Source: an uncultured Roseburia sp. (GTDB lineage Bacteria > Bacillota > Clostridia > Lachnospirales > Lachnospiraceae). From it: a stretch of 64,000 nt of DNA. The notes beneath the pieces were generated by a model, which saw nothing but the letters and a program-made list of their open reading frames with translations, had not been told where the DNA came from and searched no databases. The DNA is taken from the NCBI GenBank assembly GCA_900548205.1, contig URJS01000004.1:5463-69462 (forward strand), in the 5' to 3' direction. The translations under genes and the position numbers were made by a program. This document shows, piece after piece, positions 24,666 to 32,327 of this stretch (its first letter is position 1; the number at the start of each line of letters is the position of its first letter).

Positions 24666-25646
24666 TCAGCGTCCGCGTTTTAAAATGCGGATGTCCGCGC
24701 CAAAAAGATTGATCAGCGTATAATGACTGGAGATTCTTGAGAGCACGCGCTCCGAATAAATCTCTGCTAACCGGTTCATTCCGAGATTTGTGGAGATGAT
24801 CGTCGGTTTTTTTCGCAGGATCCGCTCGTTTAAGCAGAGAAAAAGCTGCGAGGTTGTAAAGGAATTGGTAAGCTCCGTGCCGAGATCATCAATGATCAAG
24901 AGGTCGCAGTCAAAAATATTCCGGTGCGCGGCGATCGCGTCCGCATCCTTTTGAAAGACGCCCTTACTTAATATATCAAATAATTGAAATGCCGTAAAGT
25001 AGATAACGGAATACCCGCGGTCCATCAGCTCCTTGGCGACACAGTTGGATAAAAAGGTCTTTCCGATACCGGTATCTCCGTAAAAATAGAGATTGGAAAA
25101 GGCGTCGCCGAAATGCTCGATAAAGGTCCGGCATTTGGCAACGGCATCCTGCGCGGTCCTGCGCGAGGAAAGTCCGGTGACCGGATGAATGTCATCATCA
25201 GAATAGTATGCGAAAGAAAAGGTACTGAAATTCTCTGTTTTTAGAATCTCCTTGAGATTCGACTGTGTATAGACCAGATCGATCGCCGCCTGTGTGAAGC
25301 AGTGACAGCGCTTCGTCCCGATATATCCGGTATCCTGACAGTCGGGACAGACATAGGGCGGTGTAAAATAGTCCGTAGGAAATCCGTGTTCCTTAAGCAG
25401 AGCCTCTTTTTCACTGCGGTAGGCGGCAAGCTGCCCATGCAGCGTGGAAAGAGCCGCATTATCGCCGTCAAAGAGACGTTTCGCCTGTGCCACGGAGCAG
25501 GAGGCGATGGCGTCGTCAATTTCTTTCAGACGAGGCAGCCGCTCATATGCCTCCTTTGTGCGCGCTTCAAGAAGCCGCTGGTGCGCCAGCTGTCTGGCGT
25601 CATAGGAACGAAGGATTTCATCGTACTGAGAATTACTCAAAGGCAT
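24666..25646 (-). CDS. dnaI: DnaI/DnaC-like helicase loader ATPase
   Basis: AAA+ ATPase that loads the replicative helicase. A Cys cluster (CPDCQDTGYIG...CHC) near residue 108 marks a zinc-binding N-terminal part. Walker A is GDTGIGKT near 190 and Walker B is LLIIDDLGTE near 250, followed by an arginine-finger region ISTNLGMNRL. AGGAGG precedes the ATG at 25646. It overlaps the dnaD-like gene by 14 nt, so the two form an initiation/loader operon. Confidence 0.93.
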   Translation of the reverse strand: MPLSNSQYDEILRSYDARQLAHQRLLEARTKEAYERLPRLKEIDDAIASCSVAQAKRLFDGDNAALSTLHGQLAAYRSEKEALLKEHGFPTDYFTPPYVCPDCQDTGYIGTKRCHCFTQAAIDLVYTQSNLKEILKTENFSTFSFAYYSDDDIHPVTGLSSRRTAQDAVAKCRTFIEHFGDAFSNLYFYGDTGIGKTFLSNCVAKELMDRGYSVIYFTAFQLFDILSKGVFQKDADAIAAHRNIFDCDLLIIDDLGTELTNSFTTSQLFLCLNERILRKKPTIISTNLGMNRLAEIYSERVLSRISSHYTLINLFGADIRILKRGR

Positions 25647-26712
25647 GCAGCTTGTCCTCCTGTGATGCGTGGGTGGTAGTCAGCAGCATTCTTTCTAATT
25701 GTTCATAGTCATAGGAACGCTGTGAGAAATTATTAAATTTATTTTTGGAAGAAACGGAGACGGAGGGAGACGCCGTCTTTTTCCGGCTCTCGTGCTCCGC
25801 GTCCGCCCTCGCAATATCCGCAGGGATTTTTACCTGTTTTTTATGCCAGTTGGTCAGAATGGAATCGGTGTATTCAAAGCTTGGCTGATGCGTTGCGGAA
25901 ATCGTGCGCCGGCACGCCTCCTCGATCAGCTCATTGGAAAAGCCGTAGTCATTTTTCCACTTCTCAATCATTTTCGTCTCGGAGGGGATCAGGTTTCTGC
26001 CGCTGATGCCGAGCGCCTTCATCACCATAAAGCAAGTCTGATTGTGCATCCCTGCCGCCTGTTTTGCGTCAGCGACCGTTAAGATATTCCCGTCCGCCCA
26101 TGCAAGGGCGACCTTTTCTATGTAGCGGATGCTTGTATGCCCCTTGCTCACGCAGTATTCGATCAGATATTCGATCAAATCCGTTGAGAATCCAAGACCG
26201 TCATAAAAATATAAGATCGTATTCACATCTGTTGCGCTTAAGGTGCGGCTCAGATAACGCTCCGCAATGAAAAAGAGCTCTGCGACTGCCTCATTCCGGC
26301 GAAAGCTGTCAATATCATCGGCGGAATACTGCCGTTTTTCTGATTTTTGTACGACAGCTTCCTGGCTGACCGGCGCCTGAGGCTGCTGTCCGGGATCGTT
26401 CTCTGCGGTGATGCAGGAGGAGTCCAGCAGACAGATGCCGGTCAGGTTCTGGTTGGCGTCGTATTCCAGCCGGAGCAGATGCATCCGCTCCCAGTAGCTT
26501 AGGGCGCGTTTAATATCCTTCTCGGTATGTTCAAATTTATCGGCGATCGATGAGATAGAGAAGGAGGCGTCCGGCAGATTCATAAGACGCAGGAGATATA
26601 AGTAGACTTTGACAAATTCTCCGTTTGCGCCTGACATATATTCATCAATAAAAATATTTGAAACACTGGTGGCGGAATTTAAAGCGTCACTGTGTAATGT
26701 AATGTTTGCCAT
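25633..26712 (-). CDS. dnaD: DnaD-domain replication initiation protein
   Basis: Primosomal protein that helps remodel origin DNA and recruit helicase loader. Residues 20-90 form the DnaD N-terminal winged helix (LLRLMNLPDASFSISSIADKF), a His/Gln-rich linker follows, and the C-terminal DnaD-like helical domain carries the conserved pattern WKNDYGFSNELIEEACRR near 265. 359 residues. Start ATG at 26712. Directly upstream of dnaI. Its control region holds DnaA-box pairs, suggesting feedback from DnaA (inference). Confidence 0.92.
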   Translation of the reverse strand: MANITLHSDALNSATSVSNIFIDEYMSGANGEFVKVYLYLLRLMNLPDASFSISSIADKFEHTEKDIKRALSYWERMHLLRLEYDANQNLTGICLLDSSCITAENDPGQQPQAPVSQEAVVQKSEKRQYSADDIDSFRRNEAVAELFFIAERYLSRTLSATDVNTILYFYDGLGFSTDLIEYLIEYCVSKGHTSIRYIEKVALAWADGNILTVADAKQAAGMHNQTCFMVMKALGISGRNLIPSETKMIEKWKNDYGFSNELIEEACRRTISATHQPSFEYTDSILTNWHKKQVKIPADIARADAEHESRKKTASPSVSVSSKNKFNNFSQRSYDYEQLERMLLTTTHASQEDKLHAFE

Positions 26713-26768
26713 GACAAATCATAACCTCTCTCTACAAATCATATCAAAGACAGTCTTCTGTCGTCAGC

Positions 26769-26777
26769 ATTATAGCA
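26769..26777 (-). promoter_or_regulatory. Extended -10 promoter of dnaD-dnaI
   Basis: On the minus strand TGC-TATAAT forms an extended -10 about 57 nt before the dnaD ATG. The -35 is weak, which fits an activator- or repressor-sensitive promoter. Confidence 0.6.
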
Positions 26778-26842
26778 CAGGAGTTTTGGAAAGAGAAGTA
26801 CCATTTTTCGTACAAAAGCCGTAATGCCGGGCAGCGGGAAAT

Positions 26843-26949
26843 TGTGGATAATGTGGATAAAGGACAGCTGTGGTGGGAAAATCAAAAATAAAAAATCCAG
26901 ATCCAAACGTTGAAGTTTTCCCCAATTTGGATGTGGATAATGTGGATAA
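26843..26949. promoter_or_regulatory. DnaA-box cluster: two pairs of abutting perfect boxes
   Basis: TGTGGATAA, the complement of the consensus box TTATCCACA, occurs at 26843-26851, 26852-26860, 26932-26940 and 26941-26949. Each pair is contiguous; pairs are 71 nt apart and face the same way, with an AT-rich stretch between. They lie 70-180 bp upstream of the dnaD promoter and end next to the murC stop codon. Confidence 0.9.
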
Positions 26950-26950
26950 C

Positions 26951-28330
26951 TTATTTTCCAAGCAGATGTTCTCCAACGGTTACAATATCCCCGGCGCCCA
27001 TAGTTATCAACAAATCGCCGTTTATACAATTTTTTAATAAAAATTTTTCAATTTCCTCAAAGGAGGGAAAATAGACGCAGGGAGTTCCTTTTTCCTCAAG
27101 CCTTTCTAAGAGGTCACGGGAAGATATGCCGTAAGTATTTTTTTCTCTGGCGGCATAGATATCGGCAAGCACCACAAGGTCTGCTAAGGAGAGAACCTCG
27201 GCAAAGTCGTCAAGAAACGCTTTGGTGCGGGAGTATGTATGCGGCTGGAAGGCAAGGATCAGGCGTTTGTGGGGGTAGCTTGCCGCAGCGGTCAGGGTCG
27301 CCCGTATTTCCGTCGGATGGTGAGCATAGTCGTCAATGATCGTTACGCCGTCGATGCAGCCCTTATATTGGAAACGGCGGTCTGCGCCTCCAAATGCGCG
27401 CAGTCCCTCACAGACTGCTGTCATAGGCAGATGCAGCTCGAGTGAGAGCGCAATGGCAGCGAGCGCGTTTGAGACGTTGTGCATTCCGGGTACGCTTAAG
27501 GTTACGGAAGCAAGCTCCTTCCCACGGTGCATGGCGGTAAAGGAGGCGCAGGCTCTTTCGTCAAAGGTGACGTTGGCAGGATAAAGATCACAATGGTCGG
27601 AAAGCCCGAAGGAGACAGCTTTTTGGCGCAGTCCTTCCAGCAGTCCGGTATGATCGGGAATATCTCCGTTTATGATAATGGTTCCGTCTGCCCGCGTGTT
27701 TGCGGCAAATTGATGGAATGAACGGCGGATGTCATGAATATCTTTAAAAAAGTCCAAGTGTTCCGCCTCCACATTTAAGATGATGCTGTATTTAGGATAA
27801 AAGTGCAGAAAGCTGTTTGTGTACTCGCATGCCTCCGAAATGAACACATCCGACCTTCCGATCTTAAGATTGCCGTTGATCGCCTGCAGGATACCGCCGA
27901 CCGTGATGGTAGGGTCGGTGTCTGCCGCAAGGAGGATCTGGCTGATCATAGAGGTGGTCGTTGTTTTTCCGTGCGTTCCCGCTACGGCGATCGCATTTTT
28001 GTAATTATCCATAATTTGCCCAAGCAGTTCTGCGCGGCTCATCATGGGAATGCCAAGACTTTTGGCAGCGCAGAATTCGGGGTTATCGGTGCCTATGGCA
28101 GCAGTATAGACAACAAGCCCGATGCCGTCTGTGAGATTGGACGCCTGCTGCCCGTAATATACGCGGATGCCTTTTTGCGAGAGCTGCCTTGTCAGTGCGG
28201 TTTCTTTTGCATCCGAGCCGGAAACGGTAAAATGTTCCGCAAAAAGAATCTCGGCGAGACCGCTCATGCTGATGCCGCCGATGCCGATAAAGTGTACATG
28301 AGTCGGTTGCTGAAAGTTAATTTTATACAT
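26951..28330 (-). CDS. murC: UDP-N-acetylmuramate--L-alanine ligase
   Basis: First Mur ligase of peptidoglycan synthesis; adds L-Ala to UDP-MurNAc in the cytoplasm. HFIGIGGISMSGLAEIL near the start is the nucleotide-sugar loop and GTHGKTTTTSM near 108 is the ATP loop; EACEYTNSFL and DDYAHHPTEI are Mur-ligase signatures. Start at 28330 (MYKINFQQ) gives 459 residues, the family norm; a longer frame from 28390 overlaps the promoter's -10. Confidence 0.97.
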   Translation of the reverse strand: MYKINFQQPTHVHFIGIGGISMSGLAEILFAEHFTVSGSDAKETALTRQLSQKGIRVYYGQQASNLTDGIGLVVYTAAIGTDNPEFCAAKSLGIPMMSRAELLGQIMDNYKNAIAVAGTHGKTTTTSMISQILLAADTDPTITVGGILQAINGNLKIGRSDVFISEACEYTNSFLHFYPKYSIILNVEAEHLDFFKDIHDIRRSFHQFAANTRADGTIIINGDIPDHTGLLEGLRQKAVSFGLSDHCDLYPANVTFDERACASFTAMHRGKELASVTLSVPGMHNVSNALAAIALSLELHLPMTAVCEGLRAFGGADRRFQYKGCIDGVTIIDDYAHHPTEIRATLTAAASYPHKRLILAFQPHTYSRTKAFLDDFAEVLSLADLVVLADIYAAREKNTYGISSRDLLERLEEKGTPCVYFPSFEEIEKFLLKNCINGDLLITMGAGDIVTVGEHLLGK

Positions 28331-28388
28331 TTGAGAATACCTGCCTGTTTTTGTTTCATTATACAGGAGAAAATCTGCCTGCTCTCCC

Positions 28389-28416
28389 ATTATAAACTTA
28401 TCTTATTAATTTGCAA
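28389..28416 (-). promoter_or_regulatory. Promoter of murC
   Basis: On the minus strand TTGCAA (28416-28411) and TATAAT (28394-28389) are 16 nt apart, 59 nt before the chosen start codon. Confidence 0.7.
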
Positions 28417-28554
28417 ATTCTTTTGTCATAAAATATTTTCGACACGATCAAACATTACAAAAAAATGAAATGTGTAAAATTTGTGTAAAATGTCAAAAAA
28501 CAAAAAAATAGATAAATAAAGTTGTGAAAAGTGATATACAACGACAAGCGAATA

Positions 28555-28563
28555 TGGTATAAT
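28555..28563 (+). promoter_or_regulatory. Extended -10 promoter of glgC
   Basis: TGG-TATAAT with TATAAT at 28558-28563; no good -35 at 17-18 nt. It lies 57 nt before the glgC start. The 28417-28554 stretch is very AT-rich and empty. Confidence 0.55.
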
Positions 28564-28619
28564 TTGAAATATCAAATAGTAAGTTAGGACTAGTCAGAAA
28601 GAGACAAGAGGTGATGGAC

Positions 28620-29894
28620 GTGATAAGAAAAGAAATGATAGCCATGTTATTAGCCGGAGGTCAGGGAAGCCGTCTTGGCGTACTTACGGCAAAGGTTGCA
28701 AAACCGGCAGTCGCATTTGGCGGGAAGTACCGTATCATTGATTTTCCGCTCAGTAACTGCATCAATTCCGGGATTGATACGGTGGGCGTGCTGACGCAAT
28801 ATCAGCCGCTTCGTTTAAATTCCCATATCGGCATCGGGATTCCGTGGGATTTAGACAGGAATAATGGCGGGGTGACGATTCTTCCGCCATATGAAAAGAG
28901 CGACAACAGCGAATGGTACACCGGCACTGCAAACGCCATATTCCAGAATATGGATTATATGGAGAGCTATGATCCGGAATATGTGCTCATTTTGTCGGGA
29001 GATCACATCTATAAGATGGATTATGAGGTGATGCTTGAGTTTCACAAAAAGAACCGGGCGGATGTGACGATCGCGACCATGCCCGTTCCGATGGAGGAGG
29101 CAGGCAGATTTGGCATTGTGATCACGGACGAGGAGAAACGGATCCATGAGTTTGAGGAAAAGCCGGCGCAGCCGCGCAGTAATCTCGCGTCTATGGGAAT
29201 TTATATTTTTAGTTGGCAGGTCCTAAAGGAAGCGCTTTATGCAATGAAAGATCAAAGCGGCTGCGATTTCGGAAAGCATATCATTCCATACTGTCATGAT
29301 GGCGGCAAGCGGCTGTTTGCCTACGAGTATAACGGTTACTGGAAGGATGTTGGTACGCTTGGCTCCTACTGGGAGGCAAATATGGAACTGATCGACCTGA
29401 TCCCTGAATTTAATCTTTATGAGGAATACTGGAAGATTTATACAAAGAGCGATATTATTGAGCCGCAGTATATCGCAGCGGAGGCGGTGATCGACAAGAG
29501 CATTATCGGAGACGGGGCGGAGGTTTATGGTGAAGTACATAACTCTGTGATAGGAGCGGGGGTTACGATCGGAAAGGGCTCTGTCATCCGTGACTCCATT
29601 ATCATGCGCGGGACGCAGATCGGCGAGCATACAGTGATCGACAAGGCGATCATCGCGGAGCGCTCTGTGGTCGGCAGCAATGCGGTGCTTGGAGCGGGAG
29701 AGAATGCGCCCAACAAATTAAATGAGAGCGTTTATTCCTTTGGTCTCGTTACGATCGGTGAATTTTCAGTGATCCCGGACGGCGTTATGGTGGGAAGAAA
29801 CACGGCAATCTCCGGCCGGACCGTGAAGGAGGATTATCCGGGAGGAGTGCTGAAAAGCGGAGAAGTAATCATTAAGGCAGGTGAGGCGGTATGA
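28620..29894 (+). CDS. glgC: Glucose-1-phosphate adenylyltransferase, catalytic subunit
   Basis: Forms ADP-glucose for glycogen synthesis. The nucleotide loop is MLLAGGQGSRLGVLT, with the FGGKYRIIDFPLSNC block and EWYTGTANAIFQN after it, then a C-terminal left-handed beta-helix with hexapeptide repeats. GTG at 28620 is preferred to ATG 28614 because GAGGTGAT (28608-28615) is an excellent ribosome site placed for it. 424 residues. Overlaps glgD by 4 nt, giving a two-subunit enzyme. Confidence 0.96.
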   Translation: MIRKEMIAMLLAGGQGSRLGVLTAKVAKPAVAFGGKYRIIDFPLSNCINSGIDTVGVLTQYQPLRLNSHIGIGIPWDLDRNNGGVTILPPYEKSDNSEWYTGTANAIFQNMDYMESYDPEYVLILSGDHIYKMDYEVMLEFHKKNRADVTIATMPVPMEEAGRFGIVITDEEKRIHEFEEKPAQPRSNLASMGIYIFSWQVLKEALYAMKDQSGCDFGKHIIPYCHDGGKRLFAYEYNGYWKDVGTLGSYWEANMELIDLIPEFNLYEEYWKIYTKSDIIEPQYIAAEAVIDKSIIGDGAEVYGEVHNSVIGAGVTIGKGSVIRDSIIMRGTQIGEHTVIDKAIIAERSVVGSNAVLGAGENAPNKLNESVYSFGLVTIGEFSVIPDGVMVGRNTAISGRTVKEDYPGGVLKSGEVIIKAGEAV

Positions 29895-31009
29895 AAGCAA
29901 TAGGTATTATTTTAGCGGGCGGCAATAACAGCCGTATGCAGGAATTGTCCAATAAGCGTGCGATTGCGGCAATGCCGATCGGCGGAAATTACCGCAGCAT
30001 TGACTTTGCACTCAGCAATATGAGTAATTCGCACATTCAGACAGTTGCGGTTTTGACGCAGTACAGCGCCCGTTCCCTAAATGAGCATCTAAGCTCATCA
30101 AAATGGTGGGATTTCGGCAGAAAGCAGGGGGGACTGTTTGTCTTTAATCCGACGGTGACCGTGGATAACAGTTGGTGGTACCGCGGAACGGCGGATGCGA
30201 TGTACCAGAACATTAATTTCCTAAAGAAAAGCCATGAGCCGTATGTCATCATTACGAGCGGCGACTGTGTTTATAAGATGGATTACAATAAGGTTCTGGA
30301 TTATCATATTGAGAAGAAGGCGGATATTACGGTTGTCTGTAAGGACATGCCGGCAGGTACGGACGTCAGCCGGTTCGGCGTTGTGCGCATGAATGAGGAT
30401 GCAAGGATCATTGAGTTTGAGGAAAAGCCGATGGTGTCTCATTCCAATACGATTTCTACGGGAATTTATATTGTGCGCAGAAGGCAGCTCATCGAGATGC
30501 TGGAGCGCAGCGCAGCGGAAAACCGTTGGGATTTTGTCACCGATATTTTGATCCGCTATAAGAATATGAAGCACATTTACGGCTACAAGATGAAGGAGTA
30601 CTGGAGCAATATTGCGACGGTGGAATCCTATTATGAGACAAATATGGATTTTTTAAAGCCGGATGTGCGCAGCTATTTCTTCCGTGAGGAACCAAAGATT
30701 CGTTCTAAGGTAGACGATCTTCCGCCGGCAAAATATAATGTGGGTTCGGATGTGCATAACAGTCTGATCGCCAGCGGCTGTATCATTAACAGCAAGGTCG
30801 AAAATTCTGTCTTATTTAAGAAAGTGTTTGTCGGGAAAAACTGCGTGATCAAAAATTCGATCATTTTAAACGATGTATATATTGGGGACAATACGCATAT
30901 CGAAAACTGTATCGTGGAGAGCCGCGATACTTTAAGGGCAAATACTTATTATTGTGGGGATAACGGTATTAAGATTGTATTCGAAAATAACCAGAGATAT
31001 ATGCTTTAA
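29891..31009 (+). CDS. glgD: Glucose-1-phosphate adenylyltransferase-like subunit GlgD
   Basis: Non-catalytic or regulatory partner of GlgC in Firmicutes. It keeps the fold start (IGIILAGGNNSRMQELSNKR) but the GGQGSRL loop is altered to GGNNSRM, as expected for GlgD. A shortened hexapeptide helix ends the protein; 372 residues is typical. ATGA overlap with glgC indicates translational coupling. Confidence 0.95.
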   Translation: MKAIGIILAGGNNSRMQELSNKRAIAAMPIGGNYRSIDFALSNMSNSHIQTVAVLTQYSARSLNEHLSSSKWWDFGRKQGGLFVFNPTVTVDNSWWYRGTADAMYQNINFLKKSHEPYVIITSGDCVYKMDYNKVLDYHIEKKADITVVCKDMPAGTDVSRFGVVRMNEDARIIEFEEKPMVSHSNTISTGIYIVRRRQLIEMLERSAAENRWDFVTDILIRYKNMKHIYGYKMKEYWSNIATVESYYETNMDFLKPDVRSYFFREEPKIRSKVDDLPPAKYNVGSDVHNSLIASGCIINSKVENSVLFKKVFVGKNCVIKNSIILNDVYIGDNTHIENCIVESRDTLRANTYYCGDNGIKIVFENNQRYML

Positions 31010-31035
31010 GAAGCAGACATGGGAGGACATAAGAG

Positions 31036-31311
31036 ATGCAGATTACGGACGTGAGAATCAGAAAAGTAGAAAAAGAGGGTAAGATGAAGGCAGTCGTATC
31101 AATTACGATTGACGAGGAGTTTGTGGTGCATGACATCAAGGTGATCGAGGGAGAAAAGGGATTATTTATCGCGATGCCAAGCCGTAAGGCAGCGGACGGA
31201 GAGTATCGGGATATTGCGCATCCGATCAATTCCGAGACGAGAGAGCGGCTGCAGGGGCTGATCTTGGAGAAATATGAGGAGCTTATTGAGGCGGAGGGAA
31301 CGGTTGGTTGA
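31036..31311 (+). CDS. spoVG: Septation/sporulation regulator SpoVG
   Basis: Small nucleic-acid-binding regulator conserved in Firmicutes. The sequence MQITDVRIRKVEKEGKMKAV and the block GLFIAMPSRKAADGEYRDIAHPI are diagnostic. 91 residues. It lies 26 nt after glgD with GGAGGA before the ATG, so it may be read from the glg transcript; pairing spoVG with glycogen genes suggests joint stationary-phase expression (inference). Confidence 0.97.
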   Translation: MQITDVRIRKVEKEGKMKAVVSITIDEEFVVHDIKVIEGEKGLFIAMPSRKAADGEYRDIAHPINSETRERLQGLILEKYEELIEAEGTVG

Positions 31312-31396
31312 TATCGATCAGAGGGTGATTCCAATGGGGCATGATTTTGTGACAGATCAGGTTAAGCCAAGGTGTCAATTAGGAGTGTTTTAAGCT

Positions 31397-31555
31397 ATGA
31401 ATAATGCTGAATGGAAAAAGCTGTGTTTTGTTATTATTTGTTTTGGAGCAGGGGTCATTCTCGTATTACTTACACCAGTGTTATGTCGATTTTTTTATAG
31501 AGTAAACGCTGATAGTTTGTCGTGCTTCCCAAATTGGGAAGCACAATTTTTTTGA
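31397..31555 (+). CDS. Possible small membrane protein (52 aa) overlapping a terminator
   Basis: An ATG-to-TGA frame behind AGGAG (31381-31385). It encodes MNNAEWKKLCFVIICFGAG, then a hydrophobic helix (about residues 10-29), then a basic/aromatic stretch. The last 11 codons run through the terminator hairpin at 31522, so coding is uncertain. The remaining gap to pth holds the R1 repeat and a promoter. Confidence 0.35.
   Translation: MNNAEWKKLCFVIICFGAGVILVLLTPVLCRFFYRVNADSLSCFPNWEAQFF
31522..31553 (+). terminator. Strong terminator downstream of spoVG
   Basis: GTGCTTCCC/GGGAAGCAC around AAATT, followed by AATTTTTTT. Confidence 0.93.
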
Positions 31556-31590
31556 CATAAAGTGGCTCGCGAAGCGTGGCGCTCGTTGTT
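31554..31590 (+). repeat. R1 repeat, copy b
   Basis: GACATAA, AGTGGCTCGC, GAA, GCGTGGCGCTC and GTTGTT in order; one base shorter than the other units. A truncated second start (GGCATAAGAG) follows at 31591. Confidence 0.85.
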
Positions 31591-31670
31591 GGCATAAGAG
31601 CAAACATCCAATTCCTTCCACTTTGAGTCAGAGCCGTTTATTTTCCAACATCCCCTGCTGTATAAAACTC

Positions 31671-31698
31671 TTGTAAAATCCAAAAACTTCTGTAAAAT
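31671..31698 (+). promoter_or_regulatory. Promoter of pth-mfd
   Basis: TTGTAA (31671-31676) and TAAAAT (31693-31698) with a 16-nt spacer, 50 nt before pth. Confidence 0.5.
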
Positions 31699-31748
31699 GA
31701 AACGTAGACAAAAAATATGAAGAACAGATTGGATGACGGGAGAGAGAC

Positions 31749-32327
31749 ATGTTTTTAATCGTAGGGCTGGGCAATCCGGGCAGACAGTATGAGCAAACAA
31801 GACATAATATCGGTTTTGATGCGGTGGATGCTCTTGCGGAGCAATATCAGATCAGTGTCAGTGAGAAAAAGCATAAGGCGCTTTGTGGCAAGGGCGTGAT
31901 CGCGGGCGAGAAGGTCGTGCTGGCAAAGCCGCAGACCTATATGAACCTTAGTGGTGAGAGTGTGGCGGAGCTTTTACATTATTATAAGCTTGACGCCGAG
32001 AGCGAGCTGCTGGTGATCTTTGACGACATCAGCCTTGCGCCGGGCGGCATTCGGATCCGCAAGAAGGGAAGCGCGGGCGGACATAATGGTATCAAGAATA
32101 TCATTGCGCAGACAGGTACGCAGAATTTTATGCGAATTAAGCTTGGAGTTGGTGAAAAGCCGGAGGGCTGGGATTTGGCGGATCATGTACTGGGGCGTTT
32201 TTCGGCTGCGGAGCGAAGTCTGACAGAGGCAGCCGTTGCAGACGCTGTGACAGCGGCAGAAATGATTCTGCGCGGGGAGATTGATATGTCAATGAACAGA
32301 TTTAATGGAAAGAAGCAGGAGGGCTAA
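31749..32327 (+). CDS. pth: Peptidyl-tRNA hydrolase
   Basis: Frees tRNA from prematurely released peptidyl-tRNA. The opening FLIVGLGNPGRQYEQTRHN carries N9 and the catalytic H19; FDDISLAPGGIRIR and GSAGGHNGIKNI are further signatures. 192 residues. GGGAGAGAG precedes the ATG. It abuts mfd with no gap, the common clostridial arrangement. Confidence 0.98.
   Translation: MFLIVGLGNPGRQYEQTRHNIGFDAVDALAEQYQISVSEKKHKALCGKGVIAGEKVVLAKPQTYMNLSGESVAELLHYYKLDAESELLVIFDDISLAPGGIRIRKKGSAGGHNGIKNIIAQTGTQNFMRIKLGVGEKPEGWDLADHVLGRFSAAERSLTEAAVADAVTAAEMILRGEIDMSMNRFNGKKQEG

Noticed and set aside
26843..26949. Chromosomal replication origin
   Set aside because: Four boxes only, and dnaA, dnaN, recF and gyr genes are absent; a titration or regulatory cluster fits better.
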